This document shows, piece after piece, positions 63,946-64,000 of a stretch of DNA of 64,000 nt; position 1 is the stretch's first letter, and each line of letters begins with the position of its first letter. This DNA is from Serripes groenlandicus (Eukaryota > Mollusca > Bivalvia > Cardiida > Cardiidae): NCBI GenBank assembly GCA_031761405.1, contig JASEVX010000013.1, positions 39,508,601 to 39,572,600 of the forward strand. Reading direction: 5' to 3'. The notes beneath the pieces were generated by a model. It did not search any database, was not told where the DNA came from, and saw nothing but the letters and a program-made list of their open reading frames with translations. A program made the position numbers and the translations under genes.

Positions 63946-64000
63946 CGTCATAGCTACTTAGTTACATAAGAATGTTGAAAGTGTATTTGCAAACGGAGCA

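Overview
This is nuclear DNA of an invertebrate animal, most likely a bivalve mollusc. The grounds are AT-rich, intron-rich, repeat-dense sequence, tRNA-headed SINEs ending in a 'cggcgttaaaccc'-type tail, hAT, Mutator and LINE remnants, and a mitochondrial carrier closest in my memory to animal SLC25A51. The species is inferred, not shown. Nothing looks bacterial or viral.

Host genes are sparse. (1) A C-type lectin domain gene on the minus strand at 9429-10903: three exons whose splice phases join into one complete CTLD. (2) An apparently intact single-exon SLC25A51-like mitochondrial NAD+ carrier on the minus strand (22464-23372). (3) A plus-strand coiled-coil gene of at least six small exons from 33825 to 50806; its introns hold two Mutator-like elements, satellites and many MITEs. 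(4) A minus-strand CARD gene (60859 to 58684), CRADD-like, with a basic coiled-coil tail. An unrecognised broken coding stretch runs off the left edge (1-390, minus).

The rest is mobile DNA. The commonest repeat is a ~230-bp, TTAA-flanked MITE with CCCTTTCCC termini (piggyBac-like ends). There are roughly 40-50 full or broken copies, several within 12-40 bp of exon edges. Two other hairpin MITE families, at least four tRNA-derived SINE families, gene-poor repeats with divergent internal tandem units, two MULEs with 8-9 bp target duplications, a TA-flanked 1.6-kb element and a 5'-truncated LINE fill most of the remainder. Two tandem arrays (31-bp and 131-bp units) appear to have grown from SINE segments.

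The most unusual object is at 28523-30785. It is a fold-back type element with ~50-bp terminal inverted repeats and a 6-bp flanking repeat (GGCAGG). Its arms are 10-bp palindromes (CCTACGTAGG or CCTAATTAGG) separated by 11-bp spacers, an exact 21-bp period where I counted it. Between the arms lies a ~932-bp, nearly identical, inverted copy of the hAT pseudogene that lies just upstream (OTU-like block at 25135-25710, hAT body at 25813-28331).
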